The notes: a model not told the origin generated them from the letters alone. 42,926 nucleotides of DNA from Granulosicoccus sp. (GCA_013002205.1 JABDKN010000286.1:1-42926); one strand, 5' to 3'; positions 32,297 to 41,728 are shown, counted from the first letter of the stretch. Program-made: numbers and translations.

Positions 32297-33175
32297 ATGA
32301 CCCGGCAGAGTATACCGGCACCGGATGAATCGCCCTCTGGCCGGTTGCGGGCAGCTCCGGCACTGACACTGCTTTCCATTGCGCTGGTGGTGGTGCTGGC
32401 CTGGTTGCCTGGTACCGATGAAGTTGGCCGTGCACATGTGGATGAGGCATTCAAACGGGCACTGGTCGGCTATGCACTGGCACGTGGCCTGAACGGGGTA
32501 ATCTCGGTGGCACAAGGTACCGAAGTTGCATTGCAGCCTGCCGGTGTCGGTATCAATTTCGCGCCGGGTGAAATTCTGGACCCGGTCAATGACCTGGTCG
32601 AGCGATTCTCCTGGATCATGATGCTGGCCAGCAGCTCGCTGGGTGTGCAGAAAGTGCTGCTGTCCATGAGTGCCTGGCAAGGCCTTCTGGTCGCACTGGG
32701 GCTGATCGGATTACTACTGATGGCCTGTGTACAGTTCAGGCGCCTGCACTGGTGTCGTGGGGTCATCCAGCGACTTTTCATTTTCGTGCTGCTGCTGCGA
32801 TTCATGATGCCCGCCATCAGCGTGGCCAACGACTGGGTTTATCGCACGTTTCTCGAAGCGGACTATATAGCTGCTTCGGCCGCGCTGTCCGAGGCACAGC
32901 AGGCCATCGGCCAGATCAATGATGAAGTCAGGGCCGAGCGGCAGGATACGCCAGAGACCCTGATGGATCGTGCCCGGGCGCTGTACGACAATGTGCTGGC
33001 ACAGGTTGATGTCGACAGACGGCTTGATGAATATCGTCAGGCCGCGGAATCTGTCAGCGAAAGCACCATCAATCTGGTGGTGGTCTTTCTGATGCAGACA
33101 GTGGTGTTTCCGCTGGTATTTCTGTTCGTGATGCTCGGCGTGATACGCAGGCTGGCGCGCCCGTGGCCCCGCTAG
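32297..33175 (+). CDS. Unrecognised membrane protein
   Basis: A 292-residue protein without a family I can name. A first helix (about residues 22-42) is followed by a periplasmic stretch of ~65 residues, two helices near residues 130-175, a second large hydrophilic section with a helical, charged sequence (LSEAQQAIGQINDEVRAER), and a final helix (STINLVVVFLMQTVVFPLVFLFVML) ending in a basic tail. The ATG at 32297 was chosen over an in-frame TTG three bases upstream. It is 16 bases downstream of the aminotransferase. The pattern of two periplasmic domains between membrane helices hints at a sensory or envelope-stability role, but this is speculation. Confidence 0.75.
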   Translation: MTRQSIPAPDESPSGRLRAAPALTLLSIALVVVLAWLPGTDEVGRAHVDEAFKRALVGYALARGLNGVISVAQGTEVALQPAGVGINFAPGEILDPVNDLVERFSWIMMLASSSLGVQKVLLSMSAWQGLLVALGLIGLLLMACVQFRRLHWCRGVIQRLFIFVLLLRFMMPAISVANDWVYRTFLEADYIAASAALSEAQQAIGQINDEVRAERQDTPETLMDRARALYDNVLAQVDVDRRLDEYRQAAESVSESTINLVVVFLMQTVVFPLVFLFVMLGVIRRLARPWPR

Positions 33176-33262
33176 ACAGTGGTCCGTTATTGCAAGGTCA
33201 AACCCATTGCGTGCATACCGGCTTACCTGGCCGTTTTTGCAGGTCGCTGCCGGATTGTTGCA

Positions 33263-34576
33263 TCAGACGACAACCTCCTGATGCTGCATGTTGGCGCCGC
33301 CGAATATGGATCGATAGCGGTCTATTTCTTCGGCAGGCCCGGTAGCCTTGTCGAAATTGTCTGACAACTTGACCGTGGGTCTGCCATTGGCATGCGTCAC
33401 TTTGCACACCAGCGAAATGGCTTTGAGCTGGGGGTTGTAAACGGTCGCACAGTCGCTGAAGTCGTTGGTCAGGTGGGTGCCCCAGCCAAAGCTCAACCGA
33501 ACCCGGCCATTGAACTGCTTGTATACCTGCTCGATCGTATCGACAGTCAGGCCATCGGAGAAGATGAGGAGTTTTTCCTTGGGATCTTTACCGCGCTCCG
33601 TCCACCACTGAATCAGTTCCTCGCCACCGGCCATGGGTTCCTTCGAATCGATGCGAAATCCACTCCAGTCGGCCACCCAGTCCGGTGCCTTGTTCAAGAA
33701 CGCTGTGCTGCCATAGGTGTCCGGCAGCACGATCAGCAGATTGCCATCGTAGGTACGACTCCAGTTCTTGAGTACCCGATAGGGAGATTGCAGTAAGTCC
33801 TCATCACTTTCCGCCAATGCAGCTTCCACCATGGGCAACTCGTGTGCATTGGTGCCAATTGCATCCAGGTCCAGATCCATGGCCATCAGCACGTTGCTGG
33901 TGCCTGTGAACTTGTCACCCAGGCCCTCTTTCATGGCGGCAATGCACCAGCGTTGCCACAAAAAACTGTGACGCCTGCGCGTACCGAAATCGGCAATTTT
34001 CAGCTCCGGAAGCTCATCCAGGCGCAACACTTTTTCCCACAATTTGGCCTTGGCTCGTGCGTAAAGAACGTCCAGCTCGAAGCGACCGACGCCGTGCATG
34101 GCCGAGCGAGACCGCAACTCACTGATGATGGAGAGCACCGGAATCTCCCACAGAGTAACCTCAGCCCAGTCTCCAGCGAAGTCGATCAGATACTGACCGT
34201 CCTCGACGCGCAGCTGGTAGTCGGGCAGTTGATAGTGCCGGAGCCATTCGATGAATTCTTTGCTGAACAATCGCTCACGGCCATAGAAGGTATTACCCGT
34301 AAGCCAGATGAGTTCCTTCTTGGTCATGCGTATGGTGCGTGCATGATCCAGTTGTGCCCGCAGTTCCTGTTCCTCGATTTCGTCAGCCAGGCGCACACTA
34401 CGTGTTCGGTTGATCAATGAGAACGTGACGGGCACGTTCGGCCTTTCCTTCCAGATGGTCTGCAGCATCAACAGTTTGTAGATATCAGTATCGAGCAGGC
34501 TGCGCACAATCGGATCGAGCTTGAAATTATGATCGTAGACGCGCGATGCGATATCCGGCATGGGGCTTTGAACCAT
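33263..34576 (-). CDS. pncB: Nicotinate phosphoribosyltransferase PncB
   Basis: A 437-residue enzyme that joins nicotinate to PRPP to form nicotinate mononucleotide in NAD salvage, coupled to ATP hydrolysis. Landmarks are [16 protein letters not shown] near the N-terminus, [33 protein letters not shown] with the phosphorylated catalytic His, and [15 protein letters not shown] and [12 protein letters not shown] near the C-terminus. The frame opens at 34612, but the ATG at 34576 has AGGAG 7 bases upstream and starts closer to other PncB proteins. It lies 60 bases downstream of the aminotransferase on the same strand. It is slightly longer than the E. coli enzyme (400). Confidence 0.95.
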   Translation of the reverse strand: MVQSPMPDIASRVYDHNFKLDPIVRSLLDTDIYKLLMLQTIWKERPNVPVTFSLINRTRSVRLADEIEEQELRAQLDHARTIRMTKKELIWLTGNTFYGRERLFSKEFIEWLRHYQLPDYQLRVEDGQYLIDFAGDWAEVTLWEIPVLSIISELRSRSAMHGVGRFELDVLYARAKAKLWEKVLRLDELPELKIADFGTRRRHSFLWQRWCIAAMKEGLGDKFTGTSNVLMAMDLDLDAIGTNAHELPMVEAALAESDEDLLQSPYRVLKNWSRTYDGNLLIVLPDTYGSTAFLNKAPDWVADWSGFRIDSKEPMAGGEELIQWWTERGKDPKEKLLIFSDGLTVDTIEQVYKQFNGRVRLSFGWGTHLTNDFSDCATVYNPQLKAISLVCKVTHANGRPTVKLSDNFDKATGPAEEIDRYRSIFGGANMQHQEVVV

Positions 34577-34636
34577 GGCTACACTCCTAGCTTTTGCGAT
34601 GCCAAAGAGCACATCTGAGGCGGTTCCTGTTGCGTT

Positions 34637-35839
34637 TTATTGCCGCAGAAACGTGTCGATGCGATCGATTGCCCGTTCTATATTGTCCAGCGAGTTGGCG
34701 TAGGACAGGCGTATATACCCTTCACCATGAATTCCGAAGTCCGGCCCGCCGATGGTTGCCACACCCGCCTGCTCCAGCAGGGCGCTCGCCAGTGCCTTGG
34801 ATTTCCAGCCCGTGCCGCGGATGTTGGGGAAGGCGTAGAACGCCCCCATGGGTGTAACGCAACTGACACCGTCCAGGTCGTTGAGCCGGTCTACCACGAG
34901 GCGTCGACGTTCATCGAATGCCTGCATCATGGCGCTGACCGTATCCTGTGGGCCAGTCAGAGCTTCCAGTGCGGCAAACTGGGCTGGAGCATTTACGCAG
35001 CTCCAGCAGTTGACGGCCAGTTTTCTGACCGCCTCGAAGAGCGTGTCCGGCCACACAGAATAGCCCAGGCGCCAGCCGGTCATCGCATAGGTCTTCGACC
35101 AGCCATTCAACAGGATCAGGCGCTCACGAATGTCCGGGTAACCCAGCAATGATACGTGCTCGGCATTGTCGTAGGTCATCTGATCGTAGATCTCATCGGA
35201 CAGGACAGCCACCTGTGGATGCTGGCTGAGCCCGGCCACCAGTTTGTCGAACTCCCCGCGCGGGGTGACCCCGCCGCAGGGATTGGCCGGTGAATTGATG
35301 ATCAGCAGACGTGTACGCGGAGTGATCAGCGACAACGTTTCCTCAGCGGAAAAGGCAAACGCATTGTCTTCGCGAATGGGAACTGCAACAGGCGTTGCCC
35401 CGGTGAATTCGATCATTGAGCGATAGATGGGAAATCCGGGATCGGGGTAGAGAATTTCGACTCCGGGTTCGCCGAACATCAGGATGGCGGCGAACATCGT
35501 GACCTTGCCTCCCGGAACGATCATCACGTTTTCCGGATTCACTGCAGCGCCATGGCGTCGTGCCAGATCCTCGGCAACAGCATGGCGAAGCGGAGCAATT
35601 CCCACGGCGGGCGTGTACCCGTGCTGACCATCACGTAAGGCCCTGACTGCCGCCTCCACGATATTCGCCGGGGTGGGGAAATCGGGCTGGCCGATGCCCA
35701 GATTGATGATATCCCGACCACTGGCTGCCAGTTCGCCGGCACGCGCCAGCACCGCGAAGGCGTTCTCCTCCCCCATGCGATCGAATGCCGTTATCGGGGC
35801 TACACGATCCCCGGGCTGCTGTGTCGACGGTGAGCGCAT
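34637..35839 (-). CDS. Class I/II PLP-dependent aminotransferase (aspartate-aminotransferase-like)
   Basis: A 400-residue fold-type-I aminotransferase. NLGIGQPDFPTP, GYTPAVGIAPLRHAVAED, the PLP-stacking region ILYPDPGFPIY, INSPANPCGG, VLSDEIYDQMTYD, the Schiff-base lysine in NGWSKTYAMTGWRLGY and the substrate-binding Arg in EGYIRLSYA are all present. The closest group is subfamily I-gamma, which uses aspartate, alanine or aromatic amino acids; the specific substrate cannot be set. It is probably co-transcribed with pncB. The upstream gap of 55 bases to the ferredoxin gene suggests that all three minus-strand genes may share a transcript. Confidence 0.9.
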   Translation of the reverse strand: MRSPSTQQPGDRVAPITAFDRMGEENAFAVLARAGELAASGRDIINLGIGQPDFPTPANIVEAAVRALRDGQHGYTPAVGIAPLRHAVAEDLARRHGAAVNPENVMIVPGGKVTMFAAILMFGEPGVEILYPDPGFPIYRSMIEFTGATPVAVPIREDNAFAFSAEETLSLITPRTRLLIINSPANPCGGVTPRGEFDKLVAGLSQHPQVAVLSDEIYDQMTYDNAEHVSLLGYPDIRERLILLNGWSKTYAMTGWRLGYSVWPDTLFEAVRKLAVNCWSCVNAPAQFAALEALTGPQDTVSAMMQAFDERRRLVVDRLNDLDGVSCVTPMGAFYAFPNIRGTGWKSKALASALLEQAGVATIGGPDFGIHGEGYIRLSYANSLDNIERAIDRIDTFLRQ

Positions 35840-35894
35840 GGGCTATATCGGCCCATCGACGGATACGGCAGATACGCGCAATATGCGGCGCACG

Positions 35895-36224
35895 TTATTG
35901 CCGCTCCGGAGTTTCGATGGTGTGCCCAGCGAGTTCCGCCCTGACGATCAACTGGCAACTGAGCCGCGAGTGTTCCCGCCTTTCTGCGGCGACCCCTTCC
36001 AGCATTTCAAGTTCCATATCGTCCGGTTCTTCAAACAGGGCGGCAGTGCCCTCGTCCAGATACACATGACAGGTCGCACAGATCAGGTTTCCACCGCATT
36101 CCGCCACCACCTCGTCGATGTCATTCTGTATGGCAGTATCCATGATGCTGTCTCCCACTCTGGCATCGACCGTGCGGATGGTGCCGTCGGCCAGTTTATA
36201 GTGAAGAATGATTTCCTGGGTCAT
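35895..36224 (-). CDS. 2Fe-2S ferredoxin (adrenodoxin type)
   Basis: A 109-residue electron carrier of the vertebrate-adrenodoxin/putidaredoxin type. Cluster ligands are in CGGNLICATC (C-x5-C-x2-C) and a fourth Cys near the end (RLSCQLIV), with the family stretch EEPDDMELEMLEG between them. Such ferredoxins feed cytochromes P450, Rieske oxygenases or biosynthetic enzymes; no such partner is adjacent. The long open frame reaches 36395, but the extension is not conserved and the ATG at 36224 starts the domain (MTQEIILHYKLADG). AGGA lies close before the start. It is divergent from the histidine kinase across 225 bases. Confidence 0.92.
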   Translation of the reverse strand: MTQEIILHYKLADGTIRTVDARVGDSIMDTAIQNDIDEVVAECGGNLICATCHVYLDEGTAALFEEPDDMELEMLEGVAAERREHSRLSCQLIVRAELAGHTIETPERQ

Positions 36225-36449
36225 GTTCCTGATCGAGTATTCCAGTGGAGTAAAAACTTTATGGTATCCAAGTAACGAGGCTGAGTCACATCCGGCTCCG
36301 CTTGTGATCGCGTTCGCAGCTTGCGCAGCAGTGGGCTGATCCGGGTCTGCAGGCCGCAGTAATTGCCGGTCGTACTGAGCTCCACAACGCGCCAAAAACC
36401 CGCCTTAGTGGCATACTGGGCGTCGGAACGGAACCGAGAGTGTGCCTTG

Positions 36450-38261
36450 GTGGAACTCGAGCGCAAGATATACCACGAACAGATTCGATTGATCTATAAC
36501 CAGGGACTGGTGCTGATTGCCGGTGCCACCGTGTGCGCGGTCATTATTACACTGTTTCTCTGGCGACTGCTGCCGCAATCGACTCTGCTGATGTGGCTGG
36601 GTGCCGTTGTCCTGTCCACGCTGCTCAGGGTCTGGGTCATCTACACCTACTTCAATTCCGATGCGGAAGCCCGCGAGCGACACGTGTGGGGACCGCTCTT
36701 CTGGCTGGGAACGCTCACTGCAGGCATGATCTGGGGCTCGTGGCCGTTGATGTTCTATCACCTCTACAGTACCGAACACCTGTTGCTCATATCCTCGATA
36801 TTTGCCGGAATGGTTGCCGTAAGCGCTGCCTCAGGCAGTATTTATCTGCCCTCGTTTCTGTCCTTTTCGATTCCGCTCGTACTGCCGCTCAGTATCGCCC
36901 ATCTGCTCTCCGGGAATGAGTCCATGGTGCTGACAGGCGTGCTCCTGATCGTGTTCGTGGTGGTCAATCTGATTCTGGCATCGCGCGGAAATCGCCAGAA
37001 CCGCAAGCTCATCCGATCCCAGCTGGTCAATGAGGAGCTGATGAAACGGCTGGCAGGCGAGAAACGCATTGCCGAGCGCGCGGTGATTGCCAAGAGCCGC
37101 TTTCTGGCTGCTGCCAGCCATGATCTGCGTCAGCCACTGCATGCCATGGGACTGTTTTTGAGCGCCTTGCGTCACCGCGAGAAGGAGCAGGCCAAGCTGG
37201 ATATCATCAATGACATGAGCAAGTCGGCGGAGGCGCTCAACGGACTGTTCAACAGTCTGCTGGATGTCTCCCGGCTGGATGCGGAAATCATCGAATTCAA
37301 CCCGGTCCATATACCTGCGAGCCTGATGTTCGATGGACTGCGTGCACAGTTCACGCAGCAGACCGAAGAGAAGAACCTCACCCTGCAGGTCGATGCGCAG
37401 GAGCATGTGCTCTTCACCGATGCCATTCTGCTTGAACGGGTGCTGCGAAATCTGTTGTCAAACGCTGTGCAGTACACCACCAGCGGAACGATCATCCTGC
37501 GTTGCGCTGATCACGTGGATGGTTCCAAACTGGTGACTCTGCAGGATACCGGCATGGGTATCCCCGAGGAGGCAGTTGAAGACGTATTCTCCGAGTATTA
37601 CCAGCTCAATAACCCGGAGCGAGACCGCAGTCAGGGACTGGGACTGGGACTTGCCATCGTTAAACGACTTTGCGAACTGATGGACCTGCCGCTTGAAATG
37701 GAGTCGGTAGAGGGTCAGGGTACCGTTTTTCGCCTGATCGTTCCAGGTGGAGATCCTGCGCAGATAGCGCACGAACCGGGTCCTGAATTACCCTTGCAGG
37801 CTGCCGGACGTCGGGTACTGGTCATCGATGATGAGATGCAGGTATTGCAGAGCATGCGACATATGCTGGAGAACTGGGGCTGCAAGGTCCTGTTGGCTGA
37901 ATCTGCCCGTGACGCCTTGAAAGTGATTGCCCTGACCGAGGAGATTCCGGAGGTAATTCTGTCTGATTACCGGCTACGTGACAATCACAATGGCGTGGAT
38001 GCCGTGGCAGCGATTCGCGAGTCTGTAGAGCACGATATTCCAGCCATCGTCATAACCGGGGACACCTCTCCGGAACGGCTGAAGGAGGTATCGGGCACCG
38101 GGCTGTCGGTGATGCATAAACCGGTCAGTCCTGATGAGCTGCAACGGGCCATACATGCATTGTTTGTCACCAATGATCGGATTGGTGCGGCTGCCTCTGG
38201 CGTGCGCAAGGCCGGCGCAGAGGTGTCCCGGGCGCCTGCGCCCCTTGTCATCAATCAGTGA
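36450..38261 (+). CDS. Membrane hybrid histidine kinase with receiver domain
   Basis: A 603-residue two-component protein. About six membrane helices (residues 20-185) form an MHYT- or 7TM-like sensor of unknown signal. A coiled helix leads to HisKA with His224 in AASHDLRQPLH, then HATPase_c with NLLSNAVQYT, DTGMGIP and GLGLGLAIVKRL. A receiver domain at the C-terminus has VLVIDDE, the phospho-acceptor Asp506 in ILSDYRL, VITGD and the Lys in MHKPVS. The layout (kinase core with HDLRQPL and attached receiver) is common in proteobacterial hybrid kinases. The start is uncertain; GTG 36450 was chosen because the upstream frame is not conserved. It overlaps the convergent antiporter by seven bases. 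Confidence 0.9.
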   Translation: MELERKIYHEQIRLIYNQGLVLIAGATVCAVIITLFLWRLLPQSTLLMWLGAVVLSTLLRVWVIYTYFNSDAEARERHVWGPLFWLGTLTAGMIWGSWPLMFYHLYSTEHLLLISSIFAGMVAVSAASGSIYLPSFLSFSIPLVLPLSIAHLLSGNESMVLTGVLLIVFVVVNLILASRGNRQNRKLIRSQLVNEELMKRLAGEKRIAERAVIAKSRFLAAASHDLRQPLHAMGLFLSALRHREKEQAKLDIINDMSKSAEALNGLFNSLLDVSRLDAEIIEFNPVHIPASLMFDGLRAQFTQQTEEKNLTLQVDAQEHVLFTDAILLERVLRNLLSNAVQYTTSGTIILRCADHVDGSKLVTLQDTGMGIPEEAVEDVFSEYYQLNNPERDRSQGLGLGLAIVKRLCELMDLPLEMESVEGQGTVFRLIVPGGDPAQIAHEPGPELPLQAAGRRVLVIDDEMQVLQSMRHMLENWGCKVLLAESARDALKVIALTEEIPEVILSDYRLRDNHNGVDAVAAIRESVEHDIPAIVITGDTSPERLKEVSGTGLSVMHKPVSPDELQRAIHALFVTNDRIGAAASGVRKAGAEVSRAPAPLVINQ

Positions 38262-39508
38262 GCGCTTGGCGTTTCTGCCGTCGCCCTGACCAGTTTACCT
38301 ATCGTCAATCCCTGGACCAATATTGAGAGAATCACCACGACATAGGTCACAGAGACGATGATGTCGCGTTCCGGACCTGCCGGTATGGAAAGTGCCAGAG
38401 CGACTGAAATGCCACCTCTCAGTCCGCCCCAGGTAAATATCTTGATCGCATGCGGGTGAAAACCACTGCTCAGTCGCCGCAGGACACTCACGGGTATACC
38501 CACCGAGATCAGCCTGGCAGTCAATACCAGAAATGCCATGATCAGACCGGCGAGCCATGTCTTGAGATCCAGGCTCAGTACCATGACCTCGAGCCCGATG
38601 ATCAGAAACAGCACCGCATTGAGTATTTCGTCGATCAGTTCCCAGAAAGTGTCCAGGTGCTGAATGGTCGTGTTGCTCATCGCGGCGCGACGACCGTGAT
38701 TGCCGATCATCAGTCCAGCCATGACCACTGCTATTGGTGCGGACAGATGCAGGCCGGCGGCCGCTGTCGCACCACCGGCCACCAGAGCCAGGGTCAACAG
38801 TATCTCCACCTGATAATTGTCCACTCGCTTGAGCATCTGCAGCACCAGCCAGCCGCAGGCAATGCCGAACAGGGCGCCGCCAAAGGCTTCCTGCACGAAC
38901 AGGATGGCGATGTGCTCTGCATTGAATGCCTCGCCATTGACAGCCATGCCAAAAATGGCAAGAAATATGACGATTGCCACGCCGTCATTGAACAGCGATT
39001 CACCGGCAATGGTGATTTCCAGTGATTTGCTGGCACCTGCCGTTTTCAGAATGCCCATGACGGCAATGGGATCTGTGGGGGAGATGAGTGAGCCGAACAG
39101 CAGGCAAAAGATGAAGGGTACGCTGAATCCGAACCACTGGAAGACGAAGTAGGCACCCCCTGCCACCAGGAACATGCTGCAGAGTACGCCCACTGAGGCC
39201 AGTATTCCGATCGTCCACTTACGCCGCAGCAACTCGTCCAGATTGATGTGCACGGCACCTGCAAACAGCAGAAATCCGAGCATGCCGTTGAGCAGGGCAT
39301 CATCGAAATCTATTTGACTGATGATGTCGCTGGCGATGCGTTCAGCGTCGCCATACCCCAGATTGCCCAGTATGACCAGCACCAGTGAAAACACCAGGGA
39401 TATCACCATGATGCCAATGGTATTGGGCAGTTTCAGTGTCCGGTAATTCACGTAAGCGAAAATCGCCGAAACAGTGATTAGAATACTGGTGATGGTCAGT
39501 AATGACAT
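38255..39508 (-). CDS. CPA1-family Na+/H+ antiporter (NhaP-like)
   Basis: A 417-residue antiporter with about twelve transmembrane helices. The ion-binding signature of the family is present (SLISPTDPIAVMGIL, then SLFNDGVAIVIFLAIF), with the essential Asp in the LFNDG motif, and TWGGLRGGISVALALSIP near the C-terminus, a CPA1 hallmark. It exchanges Na+ or K+ for H+ and supports pH and salt balance. The frame opens at 39553, but ATG 39508 begins immediately before the first helix. A perfect 19-base dyad (39572-39590) lies upstream between this gene and the divergent metallopeptidase. The end overlaps the histidine kinase by seven bases. Confidence 0.92.
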   Translation of the reverse strand: MSLLTITSILITVSAIFAYVNYRTLKLPNTIGIMVISLVFSLVLVILGNLGYGDAERIASDIISQIDFDDALLNGMLGFLLFAGAVHINLDELLRRKWTIGILASVGVLCSMFLVAGGAYFVFQWFGFSVPFIFCLLFGSLISPTDPIAVMGILKTAGASKSLEITIAGESLFNDGVAIVIFLAIFGMAVNGEAFNAEHIAILFVQEAFGGALFGIACGWLVLQMLKRVDNYQVEILLTLALVAGGATAAAGLHLSAPIAVVMAGLMIGNHGRRAAMSNTTIQHLDTFWELIDEILNAVLFLIIGLEVMVLSLDLKTWLAGLIMAFLVLTARLISVGIPVSVLRRLSSGFHPHAIKIFTWGGLRGGISVALALSIPAGPERDIIVSVTYVVVILSILVQGLTIGKLVRATAETPSAH

Positions 39509-39571
39509 GGTGTGCCAGATGTGAAATGATTCGTGGTCAATAGCGTAGCGCATACGCGCTTATCTCGTGAT

Positions 39572-39590
39572 TTAACCTCAATGAGGTTAA
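39572..39590. promoter_or_regulatory. Perfect 19-base dyad, candidate operator
   Basis: TTAACCTCA, one central A, then TGAGGTTAA: a perfect palindrome in the 153-base gap between the divergent antiporter and metallopeptidase genes. The ACCTCA/TGAGGT arms recall regulator half-sites of MerR- or GntR-type proteins, but no regulator gene lies beside it. Confidence 0.5.
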
Positions 39591-39661
39591 TTACCGGCAC
39601 TACGCACATCGGCCTCACCGGGCGCTAGACTTCCAGTTCTTTGCTGTGCGAACCATTTATC

Positions 39662-40399
39662 GTGGCGTCTCAACTCCCACTCGATTTCCTGCCGGAACTG
39701 GATTATCAGCTGATCGTTTCCAGCCGGGCGCGGCGGCTGAGTTTGAAAGTATTGCCGGGGCGTGGCCTGGTCGTGACTATCCCCAAGCGCCTTGCCCGTC
39801 GGCATGTGCCGGATTTCGTCGAGAAAAACCGCGTGTGGATAGAAACCGCGCTGGCCGACCTGGAGCGGCAGACCCCTTTGCGCTACCGGCAATGGCCGCC
39901 AGAGACGTTGACTCTACCGGCGATCGGGCAGGAAATCCAGATCTGCTTTGACTCGCGGAACGGCCAAGAGACTCGCTCCCGGGCGACGTCGAGCGTCGCC
40001 GCCGTCATTACAGCCTGCCCGGGAAACAAGGCGGCTGTTGCCACCGAGCTGGCAGCGTACCTGAAACGGCTGGCGCTGGATTTCCTGCCGGCTCGACTGG
40101 ATCAACTCGCCACATTGCATGGCCTGGATTACCGTCGCGTGCAGATCCGCGGACAACGTACACGGTGGGGCAGTTGTTCATCCAGTGGCACCATCAGCCT
40201 GAACTACAAACTGATGTTCCTGAGTACTGAACTTGTGGATTACGTGTTGCTGCACGAACTGGCGCATACGCGACATCTGGATCATTCGCCGGCGTTCTGG
40301 CGTCAATTGTCCGGCATGCACCCGGGAGCGCGGGTATTGGATCGACAATTGAATGAGGCAGGCCGTGAGGTACCACCGTGGCTCGAGCTCGCGAACTAG
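39662..40399 (+). CDS. YgjP-like (DUF45) zinc metallopeptidase domain protein
   Basis: A 245-residue protein of the YgjP/SprT-like metallopeptidase group. The N-terminal part carries the family opening (IVSSRARRLSLKVLPGRGLVVTIP), the middle RTRWGSCSSSGTISLNYKLMFLS, and then LHELAHTRHLDHSPAFW, with zinc ligands in HELAH and a downstream His. The biological substrate of this family is not known. The frame opens with TTG at 39641; the GTG at 39662 was chosen because it begins just before conserved sequence. Neither has a strong ribosome site. It is divergent from the antiporter. Confidence 0.88.
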   Translation: MASQLPLDFLPELDYQLIVSSRARRLSLKVLPGRGLVVTIPKRLARRHVPDFVEKNRVWIETALADLERQTPLRYRQWPPETLTLPAIGQEIQICFDSRNGQETRSRATSSVAAVITACPGNKAAVATELAAYLKRLALDFLPARLDQLATLHGLDYRRVQIRGQRTRWGSCSSSGTISLNYKLMFLSTELVDYVLLHELAHTRHLDHSPAFWRQLSGMHPGARVLDRQLNEAGREVPPWLELAN

Positions 40400-40460
40400 C
40401 AGGCATTCCATTGTATTTCCAGGAACCTTGAACTACCGCCGAACAGGTCCAAATCCGACT

Positions 40461-40487
40461 TTGATATTGCGGGTATTCTGCTATTCT
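40461..40487 (+). promoter_or_regulatory. Candidate promoter for the MotA-like/PilZ/zapE group
   Basis: TTGATA (40461-40466) and TATTCT (40482-40487) are separated by 15 bases, in the 162-base gap before the MotA-like gene. The spacing is short, so this is a weak call made by eye. Confidence 0.25.
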
Positions 40488-40561
40488 CTGGAGACGATTC
40501 ACCCGGGCAGCACAGTTTTGCATCGCTGACGAGCCCTTCATCATCCGGCGGCCACACCCCA

Positions 40562-41335
40562 GTGTCACTGACGACTTCAGAAGAACTATTTGTGCGCAAA
40601 CCACAGAGCGTAGAAGTCTGGCAAGTCATTCCGCTAATCCTGGCGGCGGCCTTGCTGACCATTGGATTGGCCATGTTTCTCAGCGGTACCGAGGATCTGG
40701 TCGATGTCGTGCAACCGGTCATCGTCGTTTTCGGCGGCGCGCTGGCAGGTTTGCTGCTGACGTTTTCCACCACGCATATAGCGCAGGCATTGCAACTGGC
40801 CCTGGTTCGCGGTGTGCGCGGCGGTACGGCACCGGAGCAGATGATCCGGGCAATGATGAAAGTGTGTGATGTCAGTCGGCGGGATGGTCTCATGGGTGTT
40901 GCCGACATCCGCTCCAACTCGGATCAGGTGGAAGAGGTGTGTTTTCTAATCGGGCAGGCATCGGACGAAGCTACCCTGCGATTTGCGCTTGAGCGGCGGT
41001 TGGCCAGCGAACGCCTGTATCATCAGATGACATCCGATGTCTTCGCATTCACTGCCATCTACGCGGTTTTGATAGGCACACTGGGATCTCTGCTGCTCTA
41101 TGTGTCGCAGACGGAAGGCGGCGTATTGGGGCCGACCGTCCTGCCCTTCGTCTGTGGAGTCAGTCTTGCAATATTGATGTGTATTCTCATAGGGCGTTTG
41201 CGGGCTGCACACATGCGAGAACTGATCATTGCAGAAATTGCCTACCGTGGTGGTGCGATGATTCTCGAAGACAACAACGTCCAGCGACTGCGTAGCCGGC
41301 TTGGTGTGCTGGTACCACCGGGTCTCAGACGGTAA
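40562..41335 (+). CDS. MotA-like (MotA/TolQ/ExbB superfamily) inner-membrane protein
   Basis: A 257-residue protein with two helices near the N-terminus (about 22-42 and 50-68), a cytoplasmic region of ~95 residues, and two helices near 163-213, the arrangement of MotA/PomA stators. FGGALAGLLLTFS and the cytoplasmic SRRDGLMGVADI match MotA landmarks. The third helix (AIYAVLIGTLGSLLLYV) has the GTLG motif but lacks the proline that MotA uses in its proton path. There is no motB or other flagellar gene nearby. The gene is followed after 12 bases by a PilZ protein. Its job may be a stator-like or scaffold role outside flagellar rotation; that is inference. The GTG start has no clear ribosome site. 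Confidence 0.72.
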   Translation: MSLTTSEELFVRKPQSVEVWQVIPLILAAALLTIGLAMFLSGTEDLVDVVQPVIVVFGGALAGLLLTFSTTHIAQALQLALVRGVRGGTAPEQMIRAMMKVCDVSRRDGLMGVADIRSNSDQVEEVCFLIGQASDEATLRFALERRLASERLYHQMTSDVFAFTAIYAVLIGTLGSLLLYVSQTEGGVLGPTVLPFVCGVSLAILMCILIGRLRAAHMRELIIAEIAYRGGAMILEDNNVQRLRSRLGVLVPPGLRR

Positions 41336-41347
41336 AGTACTCAAATC

Positions 41348-41728
41348 ATGAATGACATCACGATCAAGGCTGCTGCCAGCGGGCGCACTGCCTATCAGGT
41401 GGTTCCAGATCCAGACGATCCGATCATCCTGCAGATCGACGGCAAACTGACCCGGGTTCTGGACATCAGTGCAACCGGGTTTTCACTGCCTGTGGAAATT
41501 GTTGCCTCCGGTCGCCGTTACCCGTTCAGTCTGGATCTGCCCAGTGCCAATGTACCTGTGGCGGGATACGTGGATGCCATGCCGGATAAAAAGGGTGAGT
41601 TTATACAATGTGTTTTCGTCAATCTCACTCCTGAGGAATCCGATTGCATCCATCAGTACGTCCTCAAACGTCAGAAGGAGGCGATACGTTCCATTCGCTC
41701 CTCAGGGTCCTCCAGTACCGGATTCTAG
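41348..41728 (+). CDS. PilZ domain protein
   Basis: A 126-residue protein with the PilZ beta-barrel signature DISATGFSL (about residues 39-47), matching the D/N-x-S-x-x-G motif that contacts cyclic di-GMP. The RxxxR motif expected just before the barrel is not obvious, so ligand binding may be weak or lost. The C-terminus is a basic helix (YVLKRQKEAIRSIRSS) and a serine-rich tail. It is encoded 12 bases after the MotA-like gene and 9 bases before zapE, so it is probably in one transcript. A MotA-like protein with a PilZ partner recalls YcgR braking of flagellar stators, but YcgR has an extra N-terminal domain that is absent here. Confidence 0.8.
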   Translation: MNDITIKAAASGRTAYQVVPDPDDPIILQIDGKLTRVLDISATGFSLPVEIVASGRRYPFSLDLPSANVPVAGYVDAMPDKKGEFIQCVFVNLTPEESDCIHQYVLKRQKEAIRSIRSSGSSSTGF

